A DNA stretch of 18,721 bases from JASLBX01 sp036374175 (GTDB taxonomy: Bacteria; Actinomycetota; Actinomycetes; Jiangellales; Jiangellaceae): assembly GCA_036374175.1 (NCBI GenBank), contig DASUUH010000032.1:1-18721 (forward strand), read 5' to 3'. This document shows, piece by piece, positions 15,996 to 18,721 of the stretch. The notes beneath the pieces are model-generated. The model saw only the letters and a program-made list of their open reading frames with translations. It did not search any database and was not told the origin of the DNA. A program made the position numbers and the translations under genes. Positions within the stretch are counted from its first letter, which is position 1; each line of letters begins with the position of its first letter.

Positions 15996-16049
15996 GGTAC
16001 CGAACTCGGCGGTCGTTTGACCGGGTTCGCGCGGGTGAACAATCGCTTC

Positions 16050-16985
16050 ATGTGGACCGCAGACGACATCCCCGACCAGCGTGGCCGAGTCGCCGTAGTG
16101 ACCGGTGCGAATGGTGGTCTGGGGCTGGAGGTTGCCCGCGAACTGGCCCGCAAGGGCGCGACAGTGCTGATGGCAGCACGGACTCAGGCCACGGCGAAGA
16201 ACGCGCTGGCGGACATCGAGGCCGAGGTTCCGGACGCGGCTCTGCAGCTGTACGAGCTGGACCTGGCGTCGCTGGACTCGGTGCGCGCCTGTGCGGCCGC
16301 CATTCGTGCCGACCACCGGCGGATCGACATTCTCGTGAATAACGCGGGGGTCATGGGCATTCCGCGACAAGCCACGGCAGACGGCTTGGAGATGCAGCTT
16401 GGGGTGAATCATCTCGGCCATTTCGTCCTGACCCGCCGCCTGCTGCCGGCCCTGGTCGCGGGGCCGGACGGCCGGATCGTGTCGGTCACCAGCTTCGGAC
16501 GGTTCGTCGGCTGGTCGGTACGTCCACACGATCCGCCGATGCCGCGCCGTTACGAGCCGTGGACCGTTTACGGCCGGGCTAAGTTGGCGACCCTGCAGTT
16601 CGCGATGGAACTACAGCAGCGGCTGGCCCCTGCAGGTGCACAAATCCGCAGCGTGGCGGCCCATCCCGGGTTGGCACACACAGACCTGCAGAAGCGGAGT
16701 GTGCGCGAGACGGGCGGCGCCGCCTTTCCGAGGTTCTGGGCGCTGGCCGCCCGCCGGGTCGGCATGGATCCCGGCCGCGCTGCACTCGTCCTACTCCGGG
16801 CTGCAACCGATCCCGACGCACAGGGCGGCGAACTGTACGGCCCGCGCTGGTTCACGTTCGGCCCGCCGGTCCGGCGCCCGGCTCTGGGCCGTCCGGGCCG
16901 GGCCGGCGAGCACCTCTGGGTGTACTCCGAGCGGGTCACCGGCGAGCGGTTCGACGTCGCCGCGATCGTCAGCGGAAGCGGCTGA
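16050..16985 (+). CDS. Short-chain dehydrogenase/reductase (SDR)
   Basis: 311 aa. The Rossmann glycine motif TGANGGLG, LVNNAG, the catalytic Ser in VSVTSFG, and Tyr/Lys in YGRAK are all present, so it should be an active NAD(P)-dependent oxidoreductase. It matches the retinol-dehydrogenase/oxidoreductase-like long-tail SDR group often seen in actinobacteria, which begins WTADDIPDQ, the reason for choosing ATG 16050 over the open TTG 16017 or GTG 16035. The substrate is unknown. The C-terminal tail (GPPVRRPALGRPGRAGEHLWVYSERVTG) is also family-typical. It lies 54 bases after the LLM gene on the same strand. Confidence 0.92.
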   Translation: MWTADDIPDQRGRVAVVTGANGGLGLEVARELARKGATVLMAARTQATAKNALADIEAEVPDAALQLYELDLASLDSVRACAAAIRADHRRIDILVNNAGVMGIPRQATADGLEMQLGVNHLGHFVLTRRLLPALVAGPDGRIVSVTSFGRFVGWSVRPHDPPMPRRYEPWTVYGRAKLATLQFAMELQQRLAPAGAQIRSVAAHPGLAHTDLQKRSVRETGGAAFPRFWALAARRVGMDPGRAALVLLRAATDPDAQGGELYGPRWFTFGPPVRRPALGRPGRAGEHLWVYSERVTGERFDVAAIVSGSG

Positions 16986-17017
16986 GCGGCCAGGTGCGCA
17001 ATCGACACCGGCCGGCA

Positions 17018-17725
17018 TCAAGTCTGCGGGCCGGACCGCCTGACGTTGGACGCGCCGCCCGCCTCACCCGGTGCAAGCAGCCCGCTTTCGTAGGCGAAGA
17101 TCACTGCTGCCAGCCGGTCCGCGAGGTTCAGCTTGTTGAGTGCGTGGGCCACGTGGGTCTTGACCGTTGACGGCTCGACGTACAGCGCTTTGGCGATGTC
17201 GGCGTTGGAGCGTCCCCGCACCACCAGGTCGAAGATCTCCCGCTCGCGCTCGGTGAGCCGGTCGAGTTGCGGGGGTGGCGTCGCCGGCCGCTCGGGTACG
17301 TCGGCGAAGGCCTCGATGACCCGCCGGGTCACCTGCGGGGCGAGCAGCCCTTCGCCGGACGCGACCGTCCGGATCGCGGCGACCAGGTCTTCAGGTGGCG
17401 CGTGCTTGAGCATGAAACCCGACGCGCCGGCCCGGAGAGCCGCGAACACGTACTCGTCCAGGTCGTACGTGGTCAAGATCAGAATCCGGGTCGGCAAGGG
17501 AGGGTCCAGTGCGGACAGTTGACGGGTGGCTTCGACCCCGTCGGTGCCCGGCATCCGGATGTCCATGACGGCCACATCAGGACGGAGCCTGCGCGCCTTC
17601 GCCACGGCGTCCGCGCCATCGGTCGCTTCGCCGATCACCCGCAGGTCTTCTTCGGCGTCCAGGATCATCCGAACCCCGGCGCGGACGAGGTCCTGGTCGT
17701 CTGCGAGCAGCACGCTGATCGTCAT
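17018..17725 (-). CDS. LuxR/NarL-family response regulator
   Basis: 235 aa. The receiver domain (1-125) has the acidic pair Asp9/Asp10, phospho-acceptor Asp55 in VMDIRMPG, Thr in LTTYD and Lys in FMLKHA. A linker with a Pro-rich PPPQ stretch leads to a NarL-type helix-turn-helix (LTEREREIFDLVVRGRSNADIAKALY, then VKTHVAHALNKL). ATG 17725 overlaps the kinase stop in ATGA, so the two proteins are translationally coupled. It is the output partner of the kinase encoded just upstream; its target genes are not evident in the window. It converges with the SDR gene over a 32-base gap with no clear terminator. Confidence 0.96.
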   Translation of the reverse strand: MTISVLLADDQDLVRAGVRMILDAEEDLRVIGEATDGADAVAKARRLRPDVAVMDIRMPGTDGVEATRQLSALDPPLPTRILILTTYDLDEYVFAALRAGASGFMLKHAPPEDLVAAIRTVASGEGLLAPQVTRRVIEAFADVPERPATPPPQLDRLTEREREIFDLVVRGRSNADIAKALYVEPSTVKTHVAHALNKLNLADRLAAVIFAYESGLLAPGEAGGASNVRRSGPQT

Positions 17726-18721
17726 GTCCGGGCGGCCTCCTTGGCGAGCGGCAGGACGGCACGGATCGCAAAGCCGCCACCAGATCGCGGACCAGCACTC
17801 AGCGATCCGTTGAGCAGTTCCACCCGCTCGCGCATACCGATCAGGCCGAATCCGGCGCCGTCGCCCGCCGGTGCCGCCAACCCGAGTCCGTCGTCCTCGA
17901 CGTCGATGATGATCTCGTCGCGGCCATACCCAAGCTGCACCGCGGCGCGGGCCGGACCGGCGTGTTTCATGGTGTTCGTCAGGGCTTCTTGGATGATGCG
18001 GTACGCAGTGAGCTCCACCGTGGGGTGGAGGTGCCTGCGCTGGCCCGAGACCGTGTAGTCGACCGGCACACCTGCCGCCCTCACCCTGGCGACGAGGGCG
18101 TCGAGGTCGGCCAGGGTGGGCTGCGGATTCTGATCACCGGAGTCGGTGTCCACCCGGAGGGCTTCAAGAATGACCGGCATGGTCTGCAAGGCCGTCCTGG
18201 ACGCCTGCTCGGCGGCCTCGAGGGCCGCCACGGCGCGGTCAAGATCCCTGGTGATCCAGCGGCGAGCGGCCACGGTCTGCAACGACACGACGCTGAGGTG
18301 GTGGGCCACCTGATCATGTAGTTCCCGGGCGATCCGGCGTCGCTCATCCACCACGGCCGACCGGGCGTGAGCTGCCCGGTCGGCCTCGATCTGGTGTGCG
18401 TAGGCGAGCACCGCATCGAGGTAGGCGCGGCGGATCCGGACGTAGCGACCCACCCCCCAGGCCAGGGCGATGAGTACGCCGTTGGGCCAGAAGAGCACCG
18501 GATCACCGGCCGACGCGCCGCCGATGACCTCGGCAATGAGCAGGTCCAGCACGGCTGCTACCGCGACGATCGCCAGGCCGCCGACCGCTCGCGAACGCGC
18601 GGCGTACAGCGCGACGCTGTAGGCCGCGACGTGGGGTCCGACGAACGACGAACTGTTCTCGATGCCAAGACTCTGCGCGACCAGTACCGCTGCGAGCGTC
18701 ACTGTGAGGACGGCCAGCGGC
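17722..18721 (-). CDS. Sensor histidine kinase (HisKA_3 type), 5' end outside window
   Basis: About 333 residues are visible; the frame stays open to the window edge (PLAVLT precedes GTG 18702), so the true start probably lies outside. The N-terminal part carries several transmembrane stretches (around AAVLVAQSLG, VGPHVAAYSVALY, LAIVAVAAVLDLLIAEV and VLFWPNGVLIALAWGVG). A HisKA_3 dimerisation domain follows, with phospho-acceptor His in RRIARELHDQVAHHLSVVSLQ. The GHKL ATPase domain has N-box EALTNTMKHA, G1 DDGLGL and G2 GFGLIGMRERV. This is the actinobacterial NarX/DesK-like kinase paired with the following LuxR regulator. The sensed signal is unknown; little extracellular sequence is visible, suggesting a membrane or intramembrane cue. 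Confidence 0.94.
   Translation of the reverse strand, partial: PLAVLTVTLAAVLVAQSLGIENSSSFVGPHVAAYSVALYAARSRAVGGLAIVAVAAVLDLLIAEVIGGASAGDPVLFWPNGVLIALAWGVGRYVRIRRAYLDAVLAYAHQIEADRAAHARSAVVDERRRIARELHDQVAHHLSVVSLQTVAARRWITRDLDRAVAALEAAEQASRTALQTMPVILEALRVDTDSGDQNPQPTLADLDALVARVRAAGVPVDYTVSGQRRHLHPTVELTAYRIIQEALTNTMKHAGPARAAVQLGYGRDEIIIDVEDDGLGLAAPAGDGAGFGLIGMRERVELLNGSLSAGPRSGGGFAIRAVLPLAKEAART

Noticed and set aside
15213..16529. Long antisense open frame (438 codons) across the LLM and SDR genes
   Set aside because: It spans two well-supported plus-strand genes and their gap; a compositional shadow.

Overview
This 18.7 kb window is high-GC DNA with strong G/C preference at third codon positions. 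It looks like a chromosomal segment of an Actinomycetota species. The gene families fit that view: a Ddn-like deazaflavin oxidoreductase, a luciferase-like oxidoreductase, a DUF3052-type protein, a NarL-type two-component pair and a PrmC-related methyltransferase with an NAPY motif. Genus cannot be fixed from the sequence; I see no rRNA, tRNA, insertion sequence, phage gene or CRISPR array. Every stretch of more than 300 bases is covered by a gene or by the regulatory region described at 7,420-7,772.

Left part (1-4.8 kb): the 3' end of a carbohydrate ABC importer operon (MalG-type permease, cut by the window edge; MalK/UgpC-type ATPase) is followed by a GH16-like protein with no signal peptide. 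This suggests import of an oligosaccharide followed by cytosolic processing. A PrmC-related methyltransferase converges on it. Divergent from the methyltransferase is a LacI-family repressor with two near-identical CpG-centred operator sequences just upstream, and a possible 72-codon ORF that overlaps its stop codon.

Middle part (4.8-11.4 kb): a set of small housekeeping or stress genes: an aminoglycoside-phosphotransferase-fold kinase, a RibD/DHFR-like reductase, a nitroreductase, a Ddn-like oxidoreductase, a MarR regulator, a YjbR-like protein, a multi-pass membrane protein, a DUF3052-like protein, a 58-aa membrane protein, a SAM methyltransferase and an ABM-like small protein. The most structured piece is 7.4-7.8 kb. 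Two TTCGA-N2-TCGAA palindromes, a minus-strand promoter, a possible 48-aa gene and the reductase genes lie divergently from marR. This predicts a MarR-controlled reductase operon.

Right part (11.4-18.7 kb): a class V PLP enzyme resembling cysteine desulfurase but with Tyr where the catalytic Cys should be; a divergent, apparently leaderless GH65 glycoside phosphorylase; a luciferase-like oxidoreductase; a short-chain dehydrogenase; and a LuxR/NarL response regulator translationally coupled to a sensor kinase that runs off the window end.

I see no large novel defence or mobile system. The best leads are the MarR dual-operator module with its small ORF, the signal-less GH16 variant attached to an ABC importer, the Cys-less desulfurase homologue, the repressor-coupled 72-aa ORF and the Shine-Dalgarno that points to a GTC codon in the methyltransferase gene.
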